From assembly GCF_008974245.1 (NCBI RefSeq), contig NZ_BBZI01000013.1:242362-306361 (forward strand): 64,000 nucleotides of DNA, given 5' to 3'. The notes beneath the pieces are model-generated. The model worked only from the letters and a program-made list of their open reading frames with translations, ran no database searches and was not told where the DNA came from. Shown here piece after piece: positions 1 to 7,498 of this stretch (positions are counted from its first letter, which is position 1; every line of letters begins with the position of its first letter). Both the position numbers and the translations under genes were made by a program. Source of the stretch: Streptomyces abyssomicinicus (GTDB lineage Bacteria; Actinomycetota; Actinomycetes; Streptomycetales; Streptomycetaceae).

Positions 1-400
1 GCTTGTCGTACTCCTTCTTGCCCTTCGCCAGCGCGATCTCGACCTTGGCCCGGCCGTCCTTGAAGTACAGCGCGAGCGGCACGATGGTGTGGCCGGTCTC
101 CTGCGACTTCGAGGCGAGCTTGTCGATCTCCTCCCGGTGCAGCAGCAGCTTGCGCTTGCGGCGCGCCGAGTGGTTGGTCCAGGTGCCCTGGCTGTACTCC
201 GGCACGTGCACGTTGTGCAGCCACGCCTCGCCGCCGTCGAGCTGGACGAAGCCGTCGGCCAGCGACGCCCGCCCCTGGCGGAGCGACTTCACCTCCGTGC
301 CGGTCAGGACCAGGCCCGCCTCGTAGGTGTCGATGACGAGATAGTCGTGCCGCGCCTTCTTGTTCTGCGCGATGAGCTTGCGCCCTTTTTCCTTGGCCAT
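1..400 (-). CDS. smpB: SsrA-binding protein SmpB (3' end outside window)
   Basis: SmpB binds tmRNA and delivers it to stalled ribosomes for trans-translation. The visible 133 residues begin MAKEKGRKLIAQNKKARHDY and include the conserved blocks LTGTEVKSLRQGRASL and ALYFKDGRAKVEIALAKGKK, which are diagnostic of the family. Streptomycete SmpB is about 159 residues, so roughly the last 25 codons (the basic tail) lie beyond base 1. The ATG at 400 is chosen because the protein then begins like its relatives; an in-frame ATG at 412 would add four residues (MGGT). The gene starts 19 nt after the stop of the upstream S41 peptidase, so the two are probably co-transcribed. The tmRNA gene is not in the window. 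Confidence 0.96.
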   Translation of the reverse strand, partial: MAKEKGRKLIAQNKKARHDYLVIDTYEAGLVLTGTEVKSLRQGRASLADGFVQLDGGEAWLHNVHVPEYSQGTWTNHSARRKRKLLLHREEIDKLASKSQETGHTIVPLALYFKDGRAKVEIALAKGKKEYDK

Positions 401-419
401 AGTGCCGCCCATTTTGGCA

Positions 420-1619
420 CTAGGAGGGGCCCCCGAGGCCAGTCAATACCCGCTCGGCCCGCTCCTCGGCGTTCGGCCCGGCCACCAGGTCGGGCATGAT
501 GCCCTCCCCGTCCACGCCCCGGCCGGACGGCGTGCGGTAGTGCCCCACGGTCAGCTCGGCGACCGAACCGCCCGGCAGCTCGGTCGGCATCTGCACGGCG
601 CCCTTGCCGAAGGTGCGGGAACCGACGACCACCGCGCGCCCGCGGTCCTGGAGCGCCCCGGTGACCAGCTCCGCCGCGCTCATGGTGCCGGAGTCGACCA
701 GCACCACCAGCGGGCCCGAGGTGCTGCGGCCCCGTTCGGCGTGCAGGGCACGCTGCTCGCCGCGCAGGTCGTAGGTGGCGACCAGCCCGCCGTCGAGGAA
801 GGCGGAGGCGGCGTCGACGGCCTCGGTGACCAGGCCCCCGGAGTTGCCCCGCAGGTCCAGCAGTATGCCGTCGTCCGGGGCCTCGGAGGCCGCGGCGCGG
901 ATCTGGTCGCCCGCGCCCTTGGTGAAGGCGCTCACCTTGATCAGCGTCGCCCCGCCGGCGGTCCGCCGCACGGTCACCGAATCGGTGGGGAGCAGCGCCC
1001 TGCGCAGGGTCTCGCTCCAGCGCCGTCCGTCGCGCTCCAGGCCGATCCGCACCGTGCTGCCGGCGTTCTGCGGCTCCTCGCCGGGGGTCGCGCCGCGCAG
1101 CCGGGCCAGCACCTCGGTGACCGGCAGGCCCTCGGTGGACCTGCCGTCGACGGTCAGGACGCGGTCCCCCGCGCGCAGCCCGGCCTCGTCGGCGGGCGAG
1201 CCGTCGCGCACCCGGGTGACCGTGACGCCGCCGTCCTTGCCGCGCGCCGCCCAGACGCCGACGCCGGTGTAGCGGCCGTCCAGCGCCTCCTCGAACTCCT
1301 GGTACTCCCCGGGCGTGTACACCACGCCCCACCGGTCGCCGCTGCGGCTGACGGCGCGCTCGGCGGCCTCCACCGGGGACTTCCCGTCGACCAGCGCCTC
1401 CGCGGCGGCCTCCCGCGCCGCCAGCGCGGTGTCCCCGGCGGCGCCCCCGGACCGGGCTGCCTCCGGCCCGTCGCCGCCGCGTCCGTCGGAGACGGCGCCG
1501 CCCGCACCTGACGCCACCAGGACGCCCGCGAGGGCCAGGGTCGTCAGGGCCGCCCCGCGACGAATCGGACGGGTGGGGCGGGTGGTGCGGGTCTGACAGA
1601 ACGGGTCGGGGCCTGACAT
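420..1619 (-). CDS. S41-family C-terminal processing peptidase (CtpA/PDZ type)
   Basis: Exported serine protease of the carboxyl-terminal processing family, 399 residues from the ATG at 1619. An N-terminal basic region plus hydrophobic stretch (about residues 20-43) is a signal peptide or anchor. A PDZ domain spans about 116-200, followed by the protease core: LDLRGNSGG (255-262), the nucleophile Ser in VDSGTMSAAE (about S314) and the general-base Lys in SRTFGKGAVQ (about K339). Family knowledge: the Ser-Lys dyad trims C termini of envelope proteins. A GTG at 1691 would extend the frame through the hairpin at 1643-1678 and overlap the ftsX stop, so the shorter start is preferred. It lies between ftsEX and smpB. 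Its substrate is unknown; wall-enzyme processing linked to FtsEX is only an inference. Confidence 0.9.
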   Translation of the reverse strand: MSGPDPFCQTRTTRPTRPIRRGAALTTLALAGVLVASGAGGAVSDGRGGDGPEAARSGGAAGDTALAAREAAAEALVDGKSPVEAAERAVSRSGDRWGVVYTPGEYQEFEEALDGRYTGVGVWAARGKDGGVTVTRVRDGSPADEAGLRAGDRVLTVDGRSTEGLPVTEVLARLRGATPGEEPQNAGSTVRIGLERDGRRWSETLRRALLPTDSVTVRRTAGGATLIKVSAFTKGAGDQIRAAASEAPDDGILLDLRGNSGGLVTEAVDAASAFLDGGLVATYDLRGEQRALHAERGRSTSGPLVVLVDSGTMSAAELVTGALQDRGRAVVVGSRTFGKGAVQMPTELPGGSVAELTVGHYRTPSGRGVDGEGIMPDLVAGPNAEERAERVLTGLGGPS

Positions 1620-1642
1620 GAGGGGGAGTCTAGGACAACGCG

Positions 1643-1678
1643 AGAGGGCCGCAGGGGCGGTTGCGCCTGCGGCCCTCT
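1643..1678 (-). terminator. Intrinsic-type hairpin after ftsX
   Basis: A perfect 13-bp inverted repeat (1643-1655 and 1666-1678, arm AGAGGGCCGCAGG) with a 10-nt loop, placed 10 nt after the ftsX stop codon on the minus strand. It has no U-tract, as is common in streptomycetes. It probably attenuates or ends ftsEX transcription before the peptidase gene, and it argues against the upstream GTG start for that gene. Confidence 0.75.
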
Positions 1679-1687
1679 TGGGATGCG

Positions 1688-2605
1688 TCACACCTTCAGG
1701 TACTTGCGCAGGGCGAAGAAGGCCGCCAGCGCGGGCATCAGGAAGCTGATCGCGAGGATCAGCGGAAGCTTCGTCAGAAGGGCGTCCCAGCCGACGAAGT
1801 TGATGAGCGTGAGCCGCTCGGAGAGGGCCATGCCGCTGTCGATGGTGAAGAACCGGCCGAGCACCAGGAAGACGCAGGCGAGCGCGCCGCCGATGAGGCC
1901 GGCGACCGCCGCCTCCATGATGAACGGGGCCTGGATGTAGAAGCCGGAGGCGCCCACCAGCCGCATGATGCCGGTCTCCCGGCGGCGGCTGAACGCGGAG
2001 ACGCGCACCGTGTTGACGATCAGCAGCATCGCGACGATCAGCATGACCGCCATCAGCGCCAGCGCGGCCGTCGAGAGCATGCCCAGCATGGTGAAGAGGT
2101 TGTCGAGGATGCCCTTCTGGTCCTGCACCGACTGCACGCCCTCACGGCCGTCGAAGGCCGTGGCGATGACCTCGTACTTCTCCGGGTCGGTCAGCTTGAT
2201 GCGGTACGACTCCTGCATCTGGTCCGGGGTGAGGGTCGCCGCCAGCGGGGAGTCGCCGAACTGCTCCTTGTAGTGGTCGTACGCCTGGTCCTGCGTCTCG
2301 TGCACCACGTCGTCGACGATCGCCATGTCGGCGAGGTCCGCCTTGATCTGTTCCTTCTGGTCGTTCGTGACGGCGCCCTTGGCACAGTTGGGGTCGGACT
2401 CGGCGTCGCTCTTGTTGCAGAGGAAGATCGAGACGTTGACCTTGTCGTACCAGTAGCCCTTCATGGCGCTCACCTGGTCGCGCAGCAGGATGGCGCCGCC
2501 GAGCAGGGTGAGCGAAAGGGCGACGGACACGACGACCGCGAAGGTCATCGTGAGGTTGCGGCGGAGACCCACACGGATCTCCGACATGACGAACTGAAGC
2601 CGCAT
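1688..2605 (-). CDS. ftsX: Cell division protein FtsX (ABC transporter-like permease)
   Basis: Membrane partner of the FtsE ATPase. The complex transmits cytoplasmic ATP hydrolysis to peptidoglycan hydrolases during septation and wall growth. The 305-residue protein has the FtsX layout: a short cytoplasmic N terminus (MRLQFVMSEIRVGLRRN), TM1 near 20-43, a large extracytoplasmic domain of about 130 residues containing two Cys (IFLCNKS and DPNCAKG), then three TM segments near 178-200, 225-250 and 275-298. Length and topology fit the family. It lies 31 nt downstream of ftsE in the same transcription unit. The paired extracytoplasmic cysteines might form a disulfide (inference). Confidence 0.97.
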   Translation of the reverse strand: MRLQFVMSEIRVGLRRNLTMTFAVVVSVALSLTLLGGAILLRDQVSAMKGYWYDKVNVSIFLCNKSDAESDPNCAKGAVTNDQKEQIKADLADMAIVDDVVHETQDQAYDHYKEQFGDSPLAATLTPDQMQESYRIKLTDPEKYEVIATAFDGREGVQSVQDQKGILDNLFTMLGMLSTAALALMAVMLIVAMLLIVNTVRVSAFSRRRETGIMRLVGASGFYIQAPFIMEAAVAGLIGGALACVFLVLGRFFTIDSGMALSERLTLINFVGWDALLTKLPLILAISFLMPALAAFFALRKYLKV

Positions 2606-2636
2606 GGCTCTTGTCAGGCCTTTCCGTGGACGGGGA

Positions 2637-3326
2637 TCAGTGCTGGTAGCCGTAGACGCCGCGCGCCTGGTCGCGGACGAGGCGGCCCTTCTCCAGCTCG
2701 ATGACGCGCTTGCGCATCTGGTCCACGATGTTCTGGTCGTGCGTCGCCATCACCACGGTGGTGCCCGTCCGGTTGATCCGGTCGAGCAGCTTCATGATGC
2801 CGACGGAGGTCTGCGGGTCGAGGTTGCCGGTGGGCTCGTCGCAGATGAGCAGCTTGGGGCGGTTGACGAACGCCCTGGCGATCGCCACCCGCTGCTGCTC
2901 ACCGCCGGACAGCTCGCCCGGCATGCGGTCCTCCTTGCCGCCCAGACCGACCAGGTCGAGCACCTGCGGGACGGACTTGCGGATCTCGCCGCGGGACTTG
3001 CCGATCACCTCCTGGGCGAAGGCGACGTTCTCGCCGACGGTCTTGTTGGGGAGGAGCCGGAAGTCCTGGAACACGTTCCCCAGCTGGCGGCGCATCTGGG
3101 GCACCTTCCAGTTGGAGAGGCGTGCGAGGTCCTTGCCCAGCACGTGCACCTGTCCCTGGGTGGTCCGCTCCTCGCGGAGGATCAGCCTCAGGAAGGTGGA
3201 CTTTCCGGAGCCGGAGGAGCCCACCAGGAACACGAACTCGCCGCGCTCGACCTCGAGGGTGATGTCCCTCAGGGCGGGGCGGTTCTGCTTGGGGTAGACC
3301 TTGGTGACGTTGTCGAATCGGATCAC
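2637..3326 (-). CDS. ftsE: Cell division ATP-binding protein FtsE
   Basis: Cytoplasmic ABC ATPase that energises FtsX. From the GTG at 3326 it has 229 residues beginning V/MIRFDNVTKVYP, the usual FtsE length and start. All nucleotide-binding motifs are intact: Walker A GSSGSGKST (36-44, K42), Q-loop at VFQDFRLL, signature LSGGEQQR (139-146), Walker B LLICDEPTGNLD (E164) and the switch His in MATHD. Longer readings of the frame extend into the divergent promoter region and have no family support. It is the first gene of the ftsE-ftsX unit and is divergent from the small zinc-ribbon gene at 3573. Confidence 0.97.
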   Translation of the reverse strand: MIRFDNVTKVYPKQNRPALRDITLEVERGEFVFLVGSSGSGKSTFLRLILREERTTQGQVHVLGKDLARLSNWKVPQMRRQLGNVFQDFRLLPNKTVGENVAFAQEVIGKSRGEIRKSVPQVLDLVGLGGKEDRMPGELSGGEQQRVAIARAFVNRPKLLICDEPTGNLDPQTSVGIMKLLDRINRTGTTVVMATHDQNIVDQMRKRVIELEKGRLVRDQARGVYGYQH

Positions 3327-3572
3327 GGAAACACCACGAGTCGCCGGGGGTAGATGTGCGTGACCATACGCGAATGCGGGTACCGGCCGCAGTCGCCGGA
3401 CCTGGTTGCGCGCGCCTTGCCCCTTTTGTCGTCGCATTCGGAACAGTTTGTGGAAGGGATGCGGGGGTAACTGGGGGACCGCCTCGCGCCGGACCTGGCA
3501 CAGTGGAAGAGGGAACAGCATCGTTCCCGTGAACGTTGGGCATGACGGAAGCGGCGCGAGGAGGGCGGGCGC

Positions 3573-3749
3573 ATGACGTACGACCGATTGGTATGCGCCA
3601 ACTGCGCGGCGCCGGTCAGCGAGGGGCGCTGCCCCACGTGCCGGGCGAACCGTGAGCGGATGCAGCAGCCGTTCGGTGGGCTGACTCCGGGGGCGCTGCT
3701 GGTCCTCCTGGTGGTCCTGGCCACGGCGGCGGCGCTGCTGGTGCGCTGA
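3573..3749 (+). CDS. Small zinc-ribbon-like membrane protein (58 aa)
   Basis: The open frame starts at the ATG at 3573, encodes 58 residues and ends TGA at 3747-3749. The N-terminal half holds two knuckles, CANC (about residues 8-11) and CPTC (about 20-23), spaced like a minimal zinc ribbon. The C-terminal half is one hydrophobic helix (about 38-57, GALLVLLVVLATAAALLVR). A GAGGAGGGCGGGCGC stretch directly upstream can supply the ribosome-binding site. It is transcribed divergently from ftsEX and ends just before a strong bidirectional hairpin, consistent with an independent gene. The product is a predicted inner-membrane protein with a cytoplasmic metal-binding head; I do not know its function. 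Confidence 0.7.
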   Translation: MTYDRLVCANCAAPVSEGRCPTCRANRERMQQPFGGLTPGALLVLLVVLATAAALLVR

Positions 3750-3807
3750 GGGCCCGCCTGCCCGGCGTGAGCGGGAGCGAGCCTCGTTCCCTGGAGCGGA
3801 CGACAAG

Positions 3808-3845
3808 GGGCGGGGCGGGACGGCCGATGCCGTCCCGCCCCGCCC
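3808..3845. terminator. Bidirectional terminator between convergent genes
   Basis: A perfect 17-bp stem (3808-3824 and 3829-3845) with a CGAT tetraloop, centred between the convergent zinc-ribbon gene (plus, ends 3749) and the LAETG surface-protein gene (minus, ends 3873). Its position and symmetry suit termination from both sides. Confidence 0.85.
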
Positions 3846-3872
3846 TTCGCCCGTTCGGCGGGTCGCCGTCCG

Positions 3873-4631
3873 TCAGGCGGCAGCGGCGCCGCCGCGGCCC
3901 TCCATCAGGCGCGGGAGGACCCGGAAGCCGATGCCGCCGGCGATCATCGTCGCGGCGCCGATCAGCAGGAACGTGGTCTCCGCGGCACCGGTCTCGGCCA
4001 GCTCGTCGCCGCCGCCCTGCGGGGCGGTGGAGTCCTCGGAACCGGTGTCGACGAGGTTGCCCTCGCCGCCCTGGGGCTCCTGGCCGCCGAGGTCGGGGTC
4101 CAGGCCGCCGTTGCCGCCACCGTTGCCGTTACCGCCACCGTTGCCGCCGTTGCCGCCGCCACCGTTGCCGTTGCCGCCACCGTTGCCGTTGCCGCCGTTG
4201 CCGGTGCCGCCGCCGTTCTCGTTGCCCTCGGAGTCGTCGCCGCCGACGGCGCCGTCGGAGGTGCCGGAGGAGTCGTCGCCACCGATCGCACCGTCGGAGG
4301 TGCCGGAGGAGTCGTCCCCGCCGATCGCACCGTCGGAGGTGCCGGAGGAGTCGTCGCCACCGACCGCACCGTCGGAGGTGCCGGAGGAGTCGTCCCCGCC
4401 GATCGCACCCTCGATCACGCCGCCGAAGGCGCCGTCGGTGCTGCCCTCGGTACCGCCCTCGGAGGTACCGCCCTCGGAGGTGCCGCCGTCGGACTCACCG
4501 CTGTTGATCCCGATCTCGACGTCGTCGCCGCCGAAGGCCGAGGCCGCGCCCGCCGCGGTCAGCGACGCGCCGGCCGCTATCACCGCGCCCGCGACGATCC
4601 GCGCGACGCGGACCCGTGTCTTTCTGCTCAT
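3873..4631 (-). CDS. Repeat-rich LAETG-anchored cell-surface protein
   Basis: Predicted sortase substrate, 252 residues from the ATG at 4631. A signal peptide (KTRVRVARIVAGAVIAAGAS, cleavage after ASA near residue 32) is followed by a low-complexity exposed region: about five tandem units of the type GAIGGDDSSGTSD (about 39 bp each in DNA, roughly 4240-4420), then a Gly/Asn-rich stretch (GNGGGNGNGG). It ends with LAETG (about 211-215), a hydrophobic helix and a basic tail (LPRLMEGRGGAAAA), a classic wall-sorting signal. LAxTG is the form used by class E sortases in streptomycetes; no sortase gene is in the window. There is no catalytic domain. A role as a spacer or adhesin-like wall protein is inference. 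Confidence 0.85.
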   Translation of the reverse strand: MSRKTRVRVARIVAGAVIAAGASLTAAGAASAFGGDDVEIGINSGESDGGTSEGGTSEGGTEGSTDGAFGGVIEGAIGGDDSSGTSDGAVGGDDSSGTSDGAIGGDDSSGTSDGAIGGDDSSGTSDGAVGGDDSEGNENGGGTGNGGNGNGGGNGNGGGGNGGNGGGNGNGGGNGGLDPDLGGQEPQGGEGNLVDTGSEDSTAPQGGGDELAETGAAETTFLLIGAATMIAGGIGFRVLPRLMEGRGGAAAA

Positions 4632-4810
4632 GTGTCTGCTACCCCCAGTAGCTGTAGTCAGGGAGGCCGCGTCCTGGGGGTGGTGATCGACGGGGGCGTC
4701 GTCTCGACCGGCCCCCGGTTCACATGCGCCCCCGTCAACGCATGCCAAACCTAACCCTTCCGATAAACCAAAGCGCCGTCAAGTTACTTCACGTCACGTG
4801 CACAAAACGA

Positions 4811-4837
4811 CAACTGCCGCCCGGAAGGCGGCAGTTG
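4811..4837 (-). terminator. Rho-independent terminator after prfB
   Basis: A perfect 11-bp stem (4811-4821 CAACTGCCGCC with 4827-4837) and 5-nt loop, 40 nt beyond the prfB stop. It is followed on the minus strand by a TTTT tract (complement of 4804-4807). It separates prfB from the LAETG gene, whose leader occupies 4632-4810. Confidence 0.85.
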
Positions 4838-4876
4838 CGTAAAAATGTGCGGTGATCGTGCGGACCGGGCTACCGG

Positions 4877-5983
4877 CTACTTCTCCTGCTGCTTGCGCCA
4901 GCGGATGCCGGCCTCGAGGAAACCGTCGATCTCGCCGTCCAGGACGGACTGCGGGTTGCCGACCTCGAACTCCGTCCGCAGGTCCTTGACCATCTGGTAC
5001 GGGTGCAGGACGTAAGACCGCATCTGGTTGCCCCAGCTGTTGCCGCCGTCGCCCTTGAGGGCGTCCATCTTGGCCTGCTCCTCCTGGCGGCGCCGCTCGA
5101 GCAGCTTGGCCTGGAGGACGTTCATCGCCGTGGCCTTGTTCTGGATCTGCGACCGCTCGTTCTGGCAGGAGACGACGATGCCGGTCGGGATGTGGGTCAG
5201 GCGGACCGCGGAGTCGGTCGTGTTGACGCCCTGGCCGCCGGGGCCGGAGGAGCGGTACACGTCCACGCGCAGCTCGGACTCGTCGATCTCGACGTGGTCG
5301 GTCTGCTCGACGACCGGCAGGATCTCGACGCCCGCGAAGGAGGTCTGGCGGCGGCCCTGGTTGTCGAACGGGGAGATGCGGACCAGCCGGTGGGTGCCCT
5401 GCTCGACGGAGAGGGTGCCGTAGGCGTACGGGGCCTGGACGACGAAGGTGGTCGACTTGATGCCGGCCTCCTCCGCGTAGGAGGTCTCGTAGACGTCGGT
5501 CTTGTAGCCGTGGCGCTCGGCCCAGCGCAGGTACATGCGCTGCAACTGCTCGGCGAAGTCCGCGGCGTCGACGCCGCCGGCCTCGGCGCGGATGTTGACC
5601 AGCGCCTCGCGGGCGTCGTACTCGCCGGAGAGAAGGGTACGGACCTCCATCTCGTCGAGCGCCTTCTTCACGGCGACGAGCTCGGACTCGGCCTCGGCCT
5701 TGGTCTCCGGGTCGTCCTCCTCCTCGGCCATCTCGAAGAGGACGGCGAGGTCGTCGATGCGGCCACGGAGGGCCTCCGCCTTGCGCACCTCCGCCTGCAG
5801 GTGCGACAGCTTGCTGGTGATCTTCTGCGCCTCCTCCGGGTTGTCCCAGAGGGAGGGCGCGGCCGCCTGCTCCTCGAGCACGGCGATGTCTGCCCTCAGC
5901 CTGTCGAGGTCCAGGACGGCCTCGATCGACTCCATGGTCGAGGAGAGGGACTTCAGCTCTTCGGATACATCGACGACTGCCAC
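4877..5983 (-). CDS. prfB: Peptide chain release factor 2
   Basis: RF2 recognises UGA/UAA and triggers peptide release. From the GTG at 5983 the protein has 368 residues and starts V/MAVVDVSEELKSL, as in relatives. It carries the RF2 stop-codon tripeptide SPF (about 204-206) and the catalytic GGQ (249-251, in SSGPGGQGVN). The domain 1 coiled coil (about 20-110) is present. A GGAGGG lies immediately before the GTG. There is no in-frame UGA near codon 26, so the autoregulatory +1 frameshift of enterobacterial prfB is absent. It is preceded by pkaB on the same strand with a 93-nt gap. Confidence 0.97.
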   Translation of the reverse strand: MAVVDVSEELKSLSSTMESIEAVLDLDRLRADIAVLEEQAAAPSLWDNPEEAQKITSKLSHLQAEVRKAEALRGRIDDLAVLFEMAEEEDDPETKAEAESELVAVKKALDEMEVRTLLSGEYDAREALVNIRAEAGGVDAADFAEQLQRMYLRWAERHGYKTDVYETSYAEEAGIKSTTFVVQAPYAYGTLSVEQGTHRLVRISPFDNQGRRQTSFAGVEILPVVEQTDHVEIDESELRVDVYRSSGPGGQGVNTTDSAVRLTHIPTGIVVSCQNERSQIQNKATAMNVLQAKLLERRRQEEQAKMDALKGDGGNSWGNQMRSYVLHPYQMVKDLRTEFEVGNPQSVLDGEIDGFLEAGIRWRKQQEK

Positions 5984-6076
5984 GCCCTCCAGCGTAACGG
6001 CTCCCCCCGGTGGCCAGGGCCACACCCCTGGTACGGGAAGGAGGGCCATGGGAGGCCCGGGGAGGACCGGGGAGGG

Positions 6077-7330
6077 TCAGGGGGCCGACGAGGAGACGCC
6101 AGGGGCCGTCGGGGGCTCCGCGTCGCCGCCGCCGGGCGAGGTGAGCCACCAGACCGTCGCCGCCGCCGCGGCGGCCACCGCCAGGGCCGCCGCCGTGACG
6201 GCGCGGCGCCGCGCGGCGGCGGGCCGGTTGCGCGCCGAGCCGGGGCGGGGCGCGCCCGGCGCCCGGGGGGCCCGGGCCGTGCCCAGCGCGCCGCCCGCCA
6301 GCTCGTCGGGCTCCGGCACCCGCATGGAGGTGTGGGTGTCCCGGTTCGAGTCCGGCCGCGAGCCGCGGACCAGCGGCACCACGCCCCGGCGTGCCGCGGC
6401 CGGCGACGGCGGCGTGCCCTGGCCGTCGCCGGCCGGCGCGAGCGGCGCGGCGGGGGCCGCGGGCTCCTCCTCGGGCTCGACGTCCTCGACGTCCAGCGCC
6501 GGCATCCCCGCCAGCAGCGGCAGCACCTCGCGCAGCCGCTCCGCCAACTCGGATGCCCTCAGCCGCGAGGCCGGCGCCTTGGACAGGCACTGCACGATCA
6601 GCCGCCACAGCTCCTCGGGGATCCCCGGCAGCGGCACCACCGTCTCGGTCACGTGCCGCCGCAGCACCGCCCCGGGGTGGCCGCCGCCGAACGGCGTGAA
6701 CCCGGCCAGCAGCTCGTACAGCACCGTGGCCAGCGCGTAGATGTCGACCGAGGCGCGCGGCGGCAGCCCCTCGACGATCTCGGGGGCGAGGTAGTCCGGA
6801 GTACCGATGATCTTGGTGGCCCGGCTGCGCCGCGGCGCGTCGATCAGCTTGGCGACGCCGAAGTCGGTGAGCAGCGCCGGGTGCGAGTTGCCGGGGCCGA
6901 GCGGGCCGTCCATGTCGAGCAGGACGTTCTCCGGCTTGACGTCCCGGTGCACCACCCCGGCGGCGTGCGCGGCCGCCAGCGCGTCCGCGACGTCCGCGAC
7001 GACGGCGACCGCCGCCTCGGGCGCCAGGCGGCGCTCGCGCTCCAGCCGGGTGCGCAGGTCGGTGCCGCGCACCAGGTCCATCACGAGGGCGAGGACGTTG
7101 CCGTCGACCACCAGGTCGCGCACCGAGACGATCCGGGGGTGCTCCAGTCCGAGCAGCGCGGTCCGCTCGCCGACGAACCGGCCGACCAGCTCCTCGTCGG
7201 AGGACAGGTCCTCACGCAGCAGCTTGATCGCCACGGGCCCCTCGGGCCCCTCGCCGAGCCACACCGTGCCGGCGCTGCCCCGTCCGAGGATCTGGTGGGC
7301 GGTGTACCGGCTGCCGATCTTCCGTGCCAA
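6077..7330 (-). CDS. pkaB: Transmembrane serine/threonine protein kinase PkaB-like
   Basis: Hanks-type kinase of 417 residues from the TTG at 7330 (AGGAG six bases upstream; product begins L/MARKIGSRYTAHQILG). Kinase motifs are intact: glycine loop GRGSAG (16-21), Lys in VAIKLL (K36), HRDVKPEN (128-135, D130), DFG (156-158), APE (182-184). A Pro/Ala linker (about 290-375) leads to a basic stretch and a single TM helix (about 379-396, AAALAVAAAAAATVWWL), then a short extracytoplasmic tail of about 20 residues. It lies 168 nt downstream of pkaA on the same strand, matching the pkaA-pkaB tandem known in S. coelicolor. Without PASTA repeats it is unlikely to sense muropeptides as PknB does. Confidence 0.95.
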   Translation of the reverse strand: MARKIGSRYTAHQILGRGSAGTVWLGEGPEGPVAIKLLREDLSSDEELVGRFVGERTALLGLEHPRIVSVRDLVVDGNVLALVMDLVRGTDLRTRLERERRLAPEAAVAVVADVADALAAAHAAGVVHRDVKPENVLLDMDGPLGPGNSHPALLTDFGVAKLIDAPRRSRATKIIGTPDYLAPEIVEGLPPRASVDIYALATVLYELLAGFTPFGGGHPGAVLRRHVTETVVPLPGIPEELWRLIVQCLSKAPASRLRASELAERLREVLPLLAGMPALDVEDVEPEEEPAAPAAPLAPAGDGQGTPPSPAAARRGVVPLVRGSRPDSNRDTHTSMRVPEPDELAGGALGTARAPRAPGAPRPGSARNRPAAARRRAVTAAALAVAAAAAATVWWLTSPGGGDAEPPTAPGVSSSAP

Positions 7331-7498
7331 GAGAGCTCCTGTGAACGCGTGTTGGCCCAAACCTACGCGCCCACGGGGCCCTCCCTCACAACAGCCGGCG
7401 AATTCACCCGCCACCGCCCCGCCGCAGCGCCCGGCGCGGCGGCACGCCGCCGCGCCGCCGCGCGACGGCACCGGCCGCCCGACGGCACCGGCACCGGC

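Noticed and set aside
1620..1691. Upstream GTG start for the S41 peptidase
   Set aside because: It would translate through the perfect hairpin at 1643-1678 and overlap the ftsX stop; the ATG at 1619 already gives a complete signal peptide.
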